DNA of 64,000 nt from Macrothele yani (taxonomy: Eukaryota > Arthropoda > Arachnida > Araneae > Macrothelidae). The notes under the pieces are model-generated. The model was not told where the DNA came from, ran no database searches, and was given only the letters and a program-made list of their open reading frames with translations. The stretch is taken from assembly GCA_039090855.1 (NCBI GenBank), contig CM077022.1:71634971-71698970 (forward strand), read 5' to 3'. The position numbers and the translations under genes are program-made. How positions within the stretch are numbered: the stretch's first letter is position 1; each line of letters starts with the position of its first letter. Of the stretch, positions 52,232 to 62,990 are shown one piece after another.

Positions 52232-53488
52232 GGGGTTGTCCAAAATAATGGAAACACCTTGCTGAAAACAGTGACTTTGGTATGTGCTGCTTTTTTGAGT
52301 AAAACGAACATGTAGCTACAATTGTTTTTGTAAAAAAGTGTTGCTTATAGTCTCATGCGTCTGTATGATTGCATTGTAATCGGTGTTTGCATAATTTCGT
52401 TCCAGGTGAAGGCACAATAAGTGACCTGTCGGAGTTCCAAAGAGGGCAGATTGTAGGAGCCCGTCTGGTTGGTGCTTCGGTAACCACAGTGGCACAGGTA
52501 TTGGGGGTATCGAGAGGTACCGTGTCGAAGGTCATGAGAGCATACAATGTTCACGGCACAACATCATCCGTGAGACACTAATATGGAAGGAAAACCAAAT
52601 TCACTGCGAGAGACAGAGACATTAAAGAGGATTGCGACCGAAAGATGGAAGACCACAGCGACGAAAGTGACTGCTGAGCTTAATGCACGTCTCCAAAACC
52701 CAGTGTTGACCCATACCGTGCGAAAGAAATTGCATAAACACAATATTTACGGCAGAGCTGCGATTGCAAAACCCCTGGTGTCACAGATGAATATGAAATT
52801 GAGACTACAGTTGTGCCAGGAACATGAAACGTGGGCTGCAGATCAATGGAGGCATGTTTTGTTTTCCGATGAATCAAGTTTCTCGTTATTCCCCACCACG
52901 GCACGGGTTTACGTGTGGAGAATACCCGCAGAAGCCTACAACCCAGACTGTCTCTTTCTTACAGTGAACCATGGGGGCGGCTCCGTAATGGTTTGGGTCA
53001 TGATCTCGTGGTTTGCATCAGGTCCCATTATCACCTTACACGGACGAATCACTAGCGGTGACTATGTCCCTCTTTTGGCCGACCATGTGCATTCAATGGC
53101 GCTGTCATTGTTTCCGTAAGGGAATTGCACCTTTCAAGATCATTATTCACAGAAGTCAAACTGTTCAATCATGGTTTGACGAACATGTGGATGAAGTTGC
53201 ACGCCTTTCCTATCCTGCACAATCACCGGACTTAAACATCATTGAGCACCTGTGGTCTGTGTTTGAAAACAGAGTGCGATCACGTTATCCTCCTCCGGCG
53301 TCTCTCAAGGAATTGGAGCAGTTTCTGCAGGAAGAATGGTACAACATACCACTTAGCACCATACAGGACTGGTAGGCGTCTATTCCAAGCAGGATTCCAG
53401 CAGTTTTAAATGCCAAGGGTGCTCCCACGCCATATTAGGTGCGTAAAGCCTATTGTTTCAAGGTGTTTCCATTATTTTGGACAACCCC
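52232..53488 (+). mobile_element. Tc1-like element, family H
   Basis: Ends GGGGTTGTCCAAAATAATGG and, reversed, the same 20 bp continuing to AAACACC. TA precedes the left end; TT follows the right. Length 1,257 bp. Confidence 0.88.
52369..53438 (+). pseudogene. Tc1-like transposase, family H (frameshifted)
   Basis: Blocks in order: GTISDLSEFQRGQIVGARLV, VLGVSRGTVSKVMRAY, a stop; in another frame TATKVTAELNARLQNPV, VLFSDESSFSLFPTTARVYV (first Asp), GGGSVMVWVMISWFASGP, then breakage of the second Asp block near 53118-53150. A third frame gives VQSWFDEHVDEVARLSYP and SPDLNIIEHLWSVFENRV (Glu). The end is GAPTPY with stop at 53438. There is no clear start ATG. Confidence 0.85.
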
Positions 53489-53905
53489 TTATGTATGTAT
53501 ATATATATAAATAAGATCAGGGGCCCCGAAAAATGTGACGGCACAGGGCCTCCAGAAGTGTTAAGACGGCACTGACTGAAAGTGGGAATTATATGAACAT
53601 CTGGTCTACGACAGACTTGCTAAGGTTTCTATCATTTGCTCATATTCCTAATATGAGAATCCCTGGAACATCTATCAATTTCTGATAATTAAAGCACTTG
53701 CAGACCTTAAGAGTCGCAGGAATACTACTACCAACTAATTTTCCACAATTGACAGTGGGAAGTATAAGAACAGATAGTCTACGACAGACTTGCTAAGGTT
53801 TCTATCATTTTCTCACATTCCGAATATGATAATTCCTCGATTCTTCATCAATTTCCGGTAATTCAATCACCTGCAGACCTTAAGAGTCCCGGGAGTACCG
53901 AGTCA

Positions 53906-54686
53906 ACACTAAAAATCTGAATCTTCTGGAAATGGATATTGATTAATTTCGCGTTAATTAAACGCATCCGAAATTAAATACTAAATACTCTCATAAAGAA
54001 CCGTTTATTCATTTCTGTAATGGCACAAAATAAAATATCCTCGTGTTTTACGCTGACCGTAATTTCGTGTTGTGTTGTTTTTATGTGTCTCGTAACTCGC
54101 GACGAAATATTTCTGGGGCTTCCATCCTGAACATAACGCCTACGACAAGCCATAAATAATGTTCTTCCTTCTCTTTGTGGGATATCGGGTCGCTCAACTA
54201 ATGTGAGTACGACGATCTTTTAGGGGCGATAATGCAGAATAAAATGCGAGCTTTCAGAAAGAACATTTTGATGGGCAAAAGAATTCCAACATTTCTGAGC
54301 ATGTTGCCGGTAACTAGGAGCTGTATAACGTCTATTAAATGTTTACTACAGCACAAGACAAGGGAAGAGACAAGCAAAAGCAATAAATAAGAACTTCGGA
54401 GATCATTCCACTATTTAATTTCATGATTTAGTGTATCCTTGTGGACATTGGCTTTTTTTTTGTTTTTAACTTACACTGTCAATCCTTGATCCAATAATTA
54501 AATAGATAAAAGACCTCGTATTTTTTTTTTTTTTTATTCTAATAGAATTTCCGTTTCTGCTTACTCCACTCGCACTTTTCCCATACGAAATTGTTGGCTC
54601 AGGTGAGCAAGAAATAACGTATTCCTTACCGACCTCGGAAAATTTTCTGTAAGCATTTGTGCACGAAACACTGCATTAGAATTCCT
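53906..54686. other. Unassigned AT-rich sequence
   Basis: T-runs near 54453 and 54522; no element ends or family-like ORF recognised. Confidence 0.4.
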
Positions 54687-54896
54687 TCTTTTTTGTATTG
54701 GGGTTTAACGACCACCGTGAGCAACTCGATGGACTATAAGCAGTCGCCCATCCCTAACCCAGAGACACCGGTTCCAGGGAGAGAGCCACCCCTGTAAGAC
54801 AAACAAAACATCCATGCCTCACCGGGATTCGAACCCGAACCCATCGCGGATGAAAAGTCAGAAACCAGCGCTTAGACAGAGGCGCCACTGGGGTGT
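54687..54896 (-). mobile_element. SINE-A copy, diverged
   Basis: Reverse strand: GTTTAACGACCACCGTGAGC at 54703, B box GGGATTCGAACCCG near 54826, and head ending GCGCCACTGGGGTG. The middle of the body carries deletions compared with the 38-kb copy. Confidence 0.82.
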
Positions 54897-55135
54897 CCGT
54901 CATTCCTGAATTTCTCAGAATATATTTTAAAAATTAGCGATTGTTTCCGGAATCAAAATGTTTCAGTAACCTCATTAGGATCAATGCGCATTTATAAGCG
55001 ACCCTTTTCTTCCTCTTTCTCCAATTTTTTTTTTCATTTTATTTGTTTTCGCCTAATAAACAAAAACAAAATAGGGTAACTTAGCAGAAAAAAAAACTGA
55101 AAAATGAAGAAAACTATTTTTTTAATTTTCTAAAC

Positions 55136-56131
55136 CAGAGATGGAAACGGGTCACGGGTCAACGGGTCAACGGGTCGACAATTTCTTGGGGGTTCAACGA
55201 GTCGGGTCAAGGTGTTCCTCACCCGATTTTGACCCGGTTTTATTCCCGTTTTATTTTTGAAAAGAGAAAAATATATTCCAAAGAAAAATGCGCTTTGTGG
55301 AATTCTGTAGTCGATACTGGTTCCCACGGAGTAAATAATGATTTGCCATGTAAAAATATTGTCGCCTCTTTCTTAAAGCAACGAAGATTTCCACCGATCG
55401 ACGTCAGACACACCGACACCATATCGTAAAAAGATACTTCATTTGCGTTCATTTACAGTGCGATTGTCCAGGGCAAGGAACAGGCAAACGCATTTAACCT
55501 GCTTTTCAGCTGATTCACTCTCTCCGTGCGAAGTTCACTGTTTGACTAAGAGTTACTTTCCACATCGCAACTAGCATTCGGAGGTTTTCGATTGATGTGC
55601 TAACATCCCGTTCCAATGACATGCCATGTCGAAATTAACTCCTTATTTGTCAATATGGATATATTCAGTATTAAGGAGGTTGAGAAAGGCGTCGAGGCCA
55701 ACAAATACGTGCTTGTTGAAAACCACAAGGGGAAGAGTGAATGCTGGAAATTGTTTCGTCTCATTAAGGAACCGATTAATAATTCTGCGTTGTTTGGTCT
55801 TGCTTGTTGTTCAAAATGTGGAAAGTGTATAATTACAAAGAAAGATGTCGACGGTGTAATAAAAGATTATGGAACCCAAAATCTAACGGATCATATAAAA
55901 GTATGCGCACCTCCATCAAAGCGTGGAAAGAGTGAACAATCTAAATACATTTGTGTAATCGTAAATAAAGATTCCTATTTGTAATATACTCCATGGTCAC
56001 GGTCATAGTCAGCCATTACTTCTGGATTACGCAAAATAGTTGCACTAAAAATGGCACTAAAATTTAGCAAGTAAACAAATTTTGTTATTAAAAAAGGATT
56101 TCAGTTATTAAATATCAAGCAGTTATTGGGA

Positions 56132-56135
<4 letters not shown>
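55136..56135 (+). mobile_element. BED-finger hAT family, copy 2, 3' truncated
   Basis: Left end CAGAGATGGAAACGGGTCAC with three CGGGTCAACGGGTC-type subterminal units. The sequence then tracks copy 1 (10.1 kb) closely to GGGATGAATATATA, where a (TA)n tract replaces the right third. No right terminal repeat is present. Confidence 0.82.
55616..55984 (+). CDS. BED-finger protein frame from the hAT element (122 codons, intact finger)
   Basis: It begins at ATG 55616 (or the internal MDIFSIKEVEKGV) and reads SECWKLFRLIKEPI, ALFGLACCSKCGKCI and LTDHIKVC, which supplies the C-X2-C and H-X3-C-type ligands of a BED finger, with the aromatic Trp-Phe pair upstream. It ends KRGKSEQSKYICVIVN...DSYL. BED fingers are DNA-binding modules at the N-terminus of many hAT transposases. 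Here no catalytic domain follows. Whether it is expressed is unknown; it could act as a binding-only competitor or be a simple relic. Confidence 0.5.
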   Translation: MTCHVEINSLFVNMDIFSIKEVEKGVEANKYVLVENHKGKSECWKLFRLIKEPINNSALFGLACCSKCGKCIITKKDVDGVIKDYGTQNLTDHIKVCAPPSKRGKSEQSKYICVIVNKDSYL

Positions 56136-56178
<43 letters not shown>

Positions 56179-56757
56179 TGAAGAGCAAAGCTGAAAACTA
56201 AGGAAAAACTTTTGAATTGAAAACGAAAGTTGCAAAATAACCTGAAGATCAAAACGCGCAACGCAGCAGTTATGAAAATTCAGAATTCACATTCTATTAA
56301 GAAGAGACCTAAGCAAAAAAAAATATATATATTTTTGACTCATACCAAGTACAACATAGAAAAGGTTATGTATCTACCGGTGTGAGTAAAAGGAGAAAAG
56401 ATAAAAAATAAAATAAAACAACTGAATGTAGAAAGTGTCGAGAATACTGAGCCTTGGCTTTATCAAACTGCGACTTTTTCTTATGGTGTCGGTTGATTGA
56501 AATTCGGAGTTCACTCAACGGCTCAGTTTGGTGACGGAGCCCCAAGAACAGAATAAATACGAAAAACTGGATGATCGGGCTGTTGAGACGCCAACCATCG
56601 ACCAGTCAGAGGTCTTGATGATGTCGAGCATTTTTATGAATCGTGAATCTTCAGTGTGCAAAATTTCGTCTTTGAATCACATTCGAAGTCTCCAGTGGTG
56701 CGCAAGGTAGTAACAAGAGTGCAAGTTAGTGATCCACAAGCGTATCTTAGGGAAATA
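56136..56757. other. (TA)n microsatellite and unassigned sequence
   Basis: (TA)n occupies 56137-56176. The remaining 580 bp are AT-rich, without terminal repeats or family-like ORF that I can recognise. Confidence 0.45.
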
Positions 56758-56924
56758 CTCACCAAAAAGCCAAAACATTTGGACCACCTGCCTAATATGA
56801 TGTTGGCCCTCCGCGTGCCACCAAAGCAGCTCTTAGCTCTTACCCGGGAAGGCATAGACGCTACAAGATTTCTAAAAGTGTCTTGTGGTAACTGGTACCA
56901 ACAGATTACCAGCAGATCCTTTAA

Positions 56925-57365
56925 GGTGGTTACACCTAAAATCTCTGGCTTATGTTTCCAATGGTAAAACTTCTTTACACATTTTCTTCGCAATTAATGT
57001 ATTCCCAAGGATGAAAATTTGCACATCGATAAAACTAACTTTAAGTTATAGCATGGGATACTTAATACTTGCTAAAACATAATCATAATTATGTATATTG
57101 AAAATAAATCATTTTCTTTGAGTAATGTTCAGACCTGCTAATAGATGGCGCTACCTGTACATTGATGACGTCAGTAGACAAACAAATGTTGGATTGCTTA
57201 GTTACGTTACGTTTTAACAAGTATCAAGTATCCTATGTTATAACTTAAAGTTAGTTTTATCGATGTGCAAATTTTCATCCTTGGGAAAACATTAAAATGC
57301 GAAGAAAATATGGAAAGAAGTTTTACCATTGGAAACATAAGTCAGAGATTTCAGGTGGAACCACC
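56925..57365. mobile_element. Long-TIR MITE, copy 2, TTAA target
   Basis: Ends GGTGGTTACACCTAAAATC and, reversed, GGTGGTTCCACCTGAAATC; TTAA at 56921-56924 and 57366-57369. Same family as 9659-10084, including the GACGTCA centre. Confidence 0.87.
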
Positions 57366-57810
57366 TTAACTCTTGAGAGTTACGTGGTTGAGATGCCTTA
57401 GATGGGTTTTGCTGTTCCCACGCAAATCACAGATGCTCGATTGAATTGATGCCTGGAGAATTTGTAGGCCAGGAAAGTCTTCCTCATGTTCCGCGAACCA
57501 TACTCGAACAATCCCAGTAGTATGGCATGGCGCATTATTCTGCTGGAAGGAAGGCGCTACTAGAGGGGAATACGATTGCCATGAAAGGATGTGCCTGATC
57601 TAAGGATGTGCCTGAAGTCATAGTTTCATGCATATGAATGATTGGACCTAGGGTTTCCCAGCAGAACTTTGCCCACAGCATTGCACTTCCTCCACAGGCT
57701 TGTTTTCGTCACACGGTGCATCCTGGTGCCAACACTTCCCAGGGTAAGCGACGCGCACTTACCCGGCCGTCCACATGGTGCAACATGAAACGGGATTCAT
57801 CGGACCAGAC

Positions 57811-58430
57811 GACCTTCTTCCAATTATTCATGGTCCAGTTTTGATGCTCGCGTGCCCATTGTAGGCGCTTTCGACAGTGAAACGAGGTTAGCATGGGCAC
57901 TCGAAGCAGCCTGCGGCTAGGCAGCTCCATTTTCAGCAGGGTTCGATGTACTGTGTGTTGTGACACAATACTCCAGTCACCAGCATTCACATTAGCGGCG
58001 AGTTGCGCCACGGTATAGACAACCTTCTCCCAATCATTCAAAGACCAGTTTTAATGCTCGTGTGCCCATTGGAGGCGCTTTCGACAGTGGACCGAGATTA
58101 GCATGGGCACTTGGAGCAGCCTGCGGCTACGCAGCTCCATTTTCAGCAGGGTTCGATGTACAGTTACACATTACTCCCGTCACCAGCATTCACATTACCG
58201 GCGAGTTGCCCCTCAGTGTAAACAACCTTCTCCCAATCATTCAAGGACCAGTTTTGATGCTCGCGTGCCCGTTCTAGGCGCTTTTGACAGTGGACCGAGG
58301 TTAGCATGGGCACTTGGAGCGGCTTGCGGCTATGCAGCTCTATTTTCAGCAGGGTTCCATGCACTGTGTGTTGTGACACATTACTCCCGTCACTAGCATT
58401 CACATTACCGGCGAGTTGCGCCACAATATC
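57811..58430 (-). repeat. Tandem triplication (about 205 bp) inside Tc1-D
   Basis: ACCTTCT(T/C)CCAAT(T/C)ATTCA starts near 57811, 58021 and 58224, giving periods of 210 and 203 bp. Units differ at several percent of positions, so the array is not brand-new. Confidence 0.88.
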
Positions 58431-58836
58431 TCTTCTGTTGGCTCGTTCCATACGGGATAGCCTTCGCTCATCCTGTGGTATCGATGAGCCGTACTCGGTC
58501 CACACTTTGCCGATAGTTCGTGGTTTTTACCTTCCTCGGACCACTTTTTGAAGGTACTAACCACGGCTGACCGAGAGTAGCACACTAGCCTTGCCGTCTC
58601 GGAAATTCTCTGATTCAGGCGTCTGGTAATTACATTTTGGCCTTGGCCAATCGCGCTTAAGCCCTCTGCCTTTCCCATCTGAAGTACAAGAGTAACAATG
58701 ATTAACAGAGCTCAGTATCCGGTGTTACTTATACCGTTTCGTGACCTTCTCACGCGTCGTGGTTTACCTGCAGTTGCTTCGATTTGCATAAAGACGCGCA
58801 GGTCATAACGTTCTGGCTCTTCGGTGACTTGAACTT

Positions 58837-59422
58837 TGTGACGTGCCTGCCCAGCAGGACGCACATGACATAAAGGCAGATAGCAGTCAGAACGAACGTC
58901 CGCGTAGCTCAATTGGTAGAGCGACTTATTTCGGAATGAGGGGACCCGGGTTCGAGTCCCGGCGTGGACAAAAATGACGGAGAAATTTACTTCGTTATAA
59001 TGGCGCCCGAACTTCCCGGATGACCCAGCCGTTAAAGATCTCGCAATGGTGTGATGTTCTTTCCACGCCGCGAGATAGGAAAAATAAGAGAATCCCTTCT
59101 TCAGCGCCTCGAAAAAATTAATGTGTGATGTTGCATTCCACACACTAGATTGACTGGGAGTTCTCAAGTGCACGTTCTTCAGTGGATGGCTGCCTACAAC
59201 GATGCATGGTCCTGGCTGACCTGTGGGCCATGCCCCCGGCCCTCTTTCGGAGGGGGGGGGTGACGTGCCTGCCCAGCAGAACGCACACGACATAAAGGCA
59301 GATAGCAGTGCTAACGAGCGTCCGCGTAGCTCAATTGGTAGAGCGGCTTATTCCGGAATGAGAGGACCCGGGTTCGAGCCCCGGCGTGGACGAAAAAAGA
59401 AGGAGAAATTTACTTCGTTATA
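58837..59422 (+). mobile_element. Complete Helenus-like TRIM, copy 2
   Basis: 586 bp. LTR1 58837-58999 and LTR2 59259-59422 (TGTGACG... to CTTCGTTATA). PBS TGGCGCCCGAAC at 59001-59012, one base after LTR1. G-rich purine tract (GGAGGGGGGGGG) just before LTR2. Duplication ACTT at 58833-58836 and 59423-59426. A and B boxes in both LTRs. Internal sequence is about 90% identical by eye to the 23.3-kb copy and has no ORF. Confidence 0.88.
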
Positions 59423-59426
59423 ACTT

Positions 59427-60303
59427 TCTATGAGCACTGTCGTAAATGTACACTTTGAATTCAATATTCCGTAGCACAAACACGATTTTTACTGCTTTGC
59501 CGAGTCACAAACACCCAATAAATATTAATAAATGAAGCTCCTTGGCGAGTATGGTACGATAATCTATCTCAATCGGCTGCTGTGCAATATTCTCTTTAAG
59601 CGGCCATGGGCAATGCTCGCCTAACCCAATGAGCTGGGCAGGCATCAAAACCACTTGGGGAAAAAAATGATTTTCTCAGCTTCTCTTACTAATGCAGTAG
59701 AAATTGGAACTTGGATTGGAACGCTTATTTTTTCTAATCTCCCCCCCCCATTTTTATCACCGTTAATTCCGCAATTGATTTTAAATAAAAAAATATTAAA
59801 AACATTTCATTAATTAAATTTAACTGACCGGAATGCCTTTCTCCCGCCAACTGGCATGGGTGCATTAGTTAGTACAATGAACTTGCTTACGGTTTGCTGT
59901 GATTGGCTGGCGCTGGTGTGTTGCTTTGAGATAAGACTTAACTGCTCGCACGAGGCTACTTTGCAAGAAGCTTTTGAGAATGAAGAAGACAATCAGACGA
60001 ACTCAGAAGGAGGTGAACGGTATTCAAGAAAAGTGCTTTTTTTTACTTTTGAGAGCCCGGATTTCATTTATTCACTGTTATTATTGCAGATAATTGATTT
60101 CCGATTTATGAAAATTAATTTAGGGATTTGGGAATTTTAATCTAAAATGCTTACTGCACGGAAGATATTTCAGCTGCGCGGCAGCGACTTTGCTGCTGTG
60201 TCTTTTCCGAAGTGTGCAGTAGTTAAATAGCGTGTTTACGCTTTCCAACCGTAGGTTAAAAAAACGTATATACTCCAGCTTTGTCCGTCTGCCCGTCCGC
60301 ACG
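59427..60303. other. Unassigned AT-rich sequence
   Basis: The 94-codon frame at 59856-60140 (MGALVSTMNLLTVCCDW...) has no family resemblance. A C-run lies at 59741. No terminal or tandem structure seen. Confidence 0.35.
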
Positions 60304-60760
60304 ATAACTTGCGTAAAAATTGTTCGCTTTCGATGAAATTTTAGTATGTGGTAGGAGACTATATGGAGACGAACCTTGTTGAAAATGGGTGAAATGGGGT
60401 CAAAGGTCAGGACATAGGAGCTGGATCCATTCCGTTGCCTTTATGCATCATAACTTGTTTAAAAATGCATCTATTGCGACTAAACTTTAGTATGTTGTTC
60501 CGGAGATATACTGAACCGGTTCTATTGAATATAATCGAAATGGGGTCAAAGGTCATGGCACAGGAAAGAGATTTATTCCACAGCCATTATCCTCATAACT
60601 TGACTAAAAATGCTTCTATTGCTACAAAACTTTGGTATGTTGTTCCGGAGGTATACCGTACCAATTCTGTTTAATGTAATCGAAATGGGGTCAAAGGTCA
60701 GGGCATAGGAGCGAGATTTATTCTACAACCATTATCCTCATAACTTGAGTAATGATTTCT
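60304..60760 (+). repeat. 145-bp tandem repeat, three units plus a partial
   Basis: ATAACTTG starts units at 60304, 60450, 60595 and 60740 (periods 146, 145, 145). Each unit has AAAAATGC-type sequence, AAACTTTAGTATGTTGTTCC and AAATGGGGTCAAAGGTCA. Units differ by perhaps 15-25%, so the array is old or slowly homogenised. Confidence 0.9.
60396..60700 (+). promoter_or_regulatory. Three DR1-like nuclear-receptor motifs, one per 145-bp unit
   Basis: GGGGTCAAAGGTCA occurs unchanged at 60396-60409, 60542-60555 and 60687-60700. It is two AGGTCA-type half-sites as a direct repeat with one spacer (DR1), the class bound by HNF4 and RXR/USP-type receptors. The motif is more conserved than the rest of the unit. 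Regulatory function is inference only. Confidence 0.4.
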
Positions 60761-61059
60761 GGTATGTTGGGAAGCGCATCATAATCAATGCATTGCATGA
60801 TTTTACTAACTTGTTGTTAAAACTACCGGGTAGTGTCAATGTTAACCTTTGGCCAACTACAGGTCATCAGTCTTGTGAACCGCGGCTGGAGTAGCAAACC
60901 CATGTTACGTGATCGCTAGATGATGAACCGTGTGGGTTCTTCTCTCCAAACGTCGAAGAAGAAGCGTTCTGAAAGGAGGAAGCTGGGGAAAATGAAAGAA
61001 ACAAGGACATGCACAGGTGCAAGACACTCATCGTATAACAGTAACTGGATTTACTTCGT
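60761..61059. other. Unassigned sequence
   Basis: The 69-codon frame from 60920 is lysine/arginine-rich at its start (SKKKRSERRKLGKMKE) but has no family match. Confidence 0.3.
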
Positions 61060-62260
61060 CTTCGTACGTATTACGAAGGTAAATCAAAAAGTAAATGCAA
61101 TTTCGTTGCATTTACCAAAAACAAAGTGACACTTACGTTGCTGTAGCATTATTGTTCAGTGTAGTCTCCCTGCAGTTCCACACACGTTTTTCAATGGTCC
61201 ACAAACTTCTAGATCCCATCGGAGAAGAAGTTCTCAGTTGTCCTTGAAGCTACGAATGCAACACTTTTACCTGCTCTTCACTACCATACAGGCTACTACG
61301 TAATGCTTCTTTAAGCGTACCGAAAAGATGAAAATTGCTTGGTGTGAGTTCGGGTATGTAAGTTGGACGTGGAAGAACCAGAAACTTGAGGTTTTAGATT
61401 GTCGCCGTGGTTTTTGCCGCTGTATATGGTGCCAAGGTTTGTCGTAGTGCAAAAGAATAGTTTATGACAACAATACTGTTTTCTTGTTACGAATTGCAGA
61501 TTTTAACTTGTCTTTAAGCATTGCTAAAAATGTAGCACCGTTAATACTTTGTCCATGTTCCTGATAATGTTCCAAAGTAGGTCCATGTATATCTCAAAGC
61601 AAAGTTAGCAACATTGTTTTGGCAGAGGAGACACTGTTGAACTTCTTTTCTGCTGGTGATCGAGGCTGGGCCACTCCATATTTCGACTTTATGTGGTGTA
61701 CTTCTCTTCCAAAGTGGTACACGTTGCAGTTAACCCGGGTCTTCTTCATACTCATGCAAAAACTGGGTGGAAATCTCCATAATATGTTCTTTGAGTTGAT
61801 ATGTCAGCTAAATCCATCTGACACACATTCTCCAGTATCCTAAGCCGTTATGAGCCATTCCATAGGCAGAACCACAACTTTGTTTAACATATCTGAAACA
61901 GCAGAAACAGAAATACGTCGGTCTCCTTGAATGAGAGAGTTCATGCTATCGACATGGTCTTAAGTTCGTGAAGTTGACGGACCCCCTGGTCGAGCTTCAG
62001 CAGTCACGCTTGTTACGACAGATTTTAACTCTTCTGCCAATTCGTAAAATTATCTCTGGCCTATACTCTTATTACCATAGTGTGCTACCGTTCATCTGTG
62101 TATTTCAGAGGGCTTGACCCCTTTTCGCCCAAACAAACCTTTTTATGGCGAACTGTTCAACAGTAGTGCAATCGAAAAGAGGAGGTTTCCTCTTTGCACA
62201 CTCCCCACCAGATTCAGACTAACCACAGCGTTGCGCGATGAGATGTGCCACCTTGTTTAA
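61060..62260 (-). mobile_element. Decayed mariner element
   Basis: The left flank has GAAGGTAAATCAAAAAGTAA, like the ends of mariner families with a 'CAAAAAGTAA' terminal motif. The right end is not clear. On the minus strand, scattered frames read VEQFAIKRFVWAKRG, ARPGGPSTSRT, SLIQGDRRISVSAVSDMLN, DIHGPTLEHYQEHGQSING, FLAMLKDKLKSAIRNKK and LRYDKPWH-like remnants of LHDNARPH. Order and spacing match a mariner transposase. Many stops and frameshifts. Confidence 0.68.
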
Positions 62261-62689
62261 CTGCCGCAATGGCGTTTCAACGCTAGTCTGCTGCTGATGC
62301 TTGCAGTATCAGTTTAATTCACAAATTGACTTTACCATCGTACTTTTGTGGATAAATTCAGATTTCGGTGTATCAAAAATATCTTATATCCACATGTATC
62401 TCAACCAAAAAACAGTACGTATTCGTAGATTCTCATCAACATCAAACAGGTTTTAATGTCTTTCGCAATAGCAACGCTTAGAAATCTAATCGCAATCTCT
62501 CTACAGCTCCATTCAATCCTCTATCTCCACTGCCTACTCTCTTAACATTCAACGTCGACTATACATTTTTCTTTGACTTACTGCCAGTGTTGCCAGCATG
62601 TACAAGTTGTTCGGGGAAGTAATGTGCCGTTCAGTGAGAAAATGTTTAACGAGAAGTGACGAAATTTGCATAACAAAACAGAACCTCAA
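62261..62689. other. Unassigned sequence
   Basis: Probably includes the lost right end of the mariner; nothing else recognised. Confidence 0.35.
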
Positions 62690-62990
62690 GAGGAAAGTTA
62701 AGAAGAAGTAGACGTATGTCATATATGAATGAGAATGAAGTGGACTATGGTGTCAGTACTGCACATGTGGGTGAACTTATTGCATCTCATTCAGAGCCCA
62801 TATCTAGTAAAAATCTTATTGCTATACAAGAGGCTTAACAGTGAAAAAAATGAGTGCTGTTTCCCCGTATCTTGAACAGCACTTAATCATAATGGAAGAA
62901 TACTATCCAAATGCAAAGTGTAGTTCACAAATGCCTAAAATTGTTGACAGGAATATAGCCTACTATAGCCTCCTTCATCAAGAAACGGAG
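62690..62990 (+). pseudogene. Possible pogo/Tigger-like C-terminal scrap
   Basis: Frames read MNENEVDYGVSTAHVGELIA, then after stops SAVSPYLEQHLIIMEEYYPN and KIVDRNIACYSLLHQE. The order (short acidic lead, helix, 'EE.YPN..CS', 'V.R.I..Y') is reminiscent of Tigger C-termini, but similarity is weak and no terminal repeats were found. Confidence 0.28.

Larger units (their letters stand above)
51340..53574. mobile_element. Non-autonomous hAT element holding Tc1-H
   Basis: Ends CATGGCCGTTTTAAGGGG and, reversed, CAGTGCCGTCTTAACAC; GGGGCC-rich subterminal sequence on both sides. The 8-bp duplication ACTGACAG / ACTGAAAG (51332-51339, 53575-53582) supports hAT, although it equals the repeat-unit boundary. 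No hAT coding sequence. Without Tc1-H about 980 bp. Confidence 0.72.
51159..53905 (+). repeat. 173-bp satellite-like tandem repeat, three units, split by a hAT
   Basis: Units start at 51159, 53575 and 53748 with ACTGACAGTGGGAAT or close variants. They share GACAGACTTGCTAAGG, TTTCTATCATTTGCTCA and CTGCAGACCTTAAGAG. The spacing is 173 bp from 51159 to the hAT target at 51332, and again from 53575 to 53748. The third unit fades near 53905. Confidence 0.88.
56792..58678 (-). pseudogene. Tc1-like transposase, family D (triplicated linker, MITE, frameshifts)
   Basis: From 58678: MGKAEGLSAIGQGQNVITRR, CYSRSAVVSTFKKW, then the linker to first catalytic region repeated three times (SQHTVHGTLLKIEL, REHQNWSLNDWEKVV). 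Only the last unit continues into VVWSDESRFMLHHVDGR (first Asp). The second-Asp region near 57530 is damaged. The C-terminal LLVICWYQLPQDTFRNLVAS follows the MITE and the stop is at 56792. Confidence 0.8.
56758..58828 (-). mobile_element. Tc1-like element, family D, with MITE and internal triplication
   Basis: Ends CTCACCAAAAAGCCAAAACA and, reversed, GTCACCGAAGAGCCAGAACG; TA precedes the left end, TT (mutated) follows the right. A 441-bp MITE sits at 56925-57365 and a 205-bp segment is present three times at 57811-58430. Without these it would be about 1.21 kb. Confidence 0.82.

Noticed and set aside
56165..56190. A Tc1-E end (ACTGAAGAGCAAAG) after the (TA)n tract
   Set aside because: Only about 13 bp match and no family E interior follows.
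59856..60140. Host protein of 94 residues
   Set aside because: No family resemblance, no splice context and no conserved motif; length is within chance for this composition.
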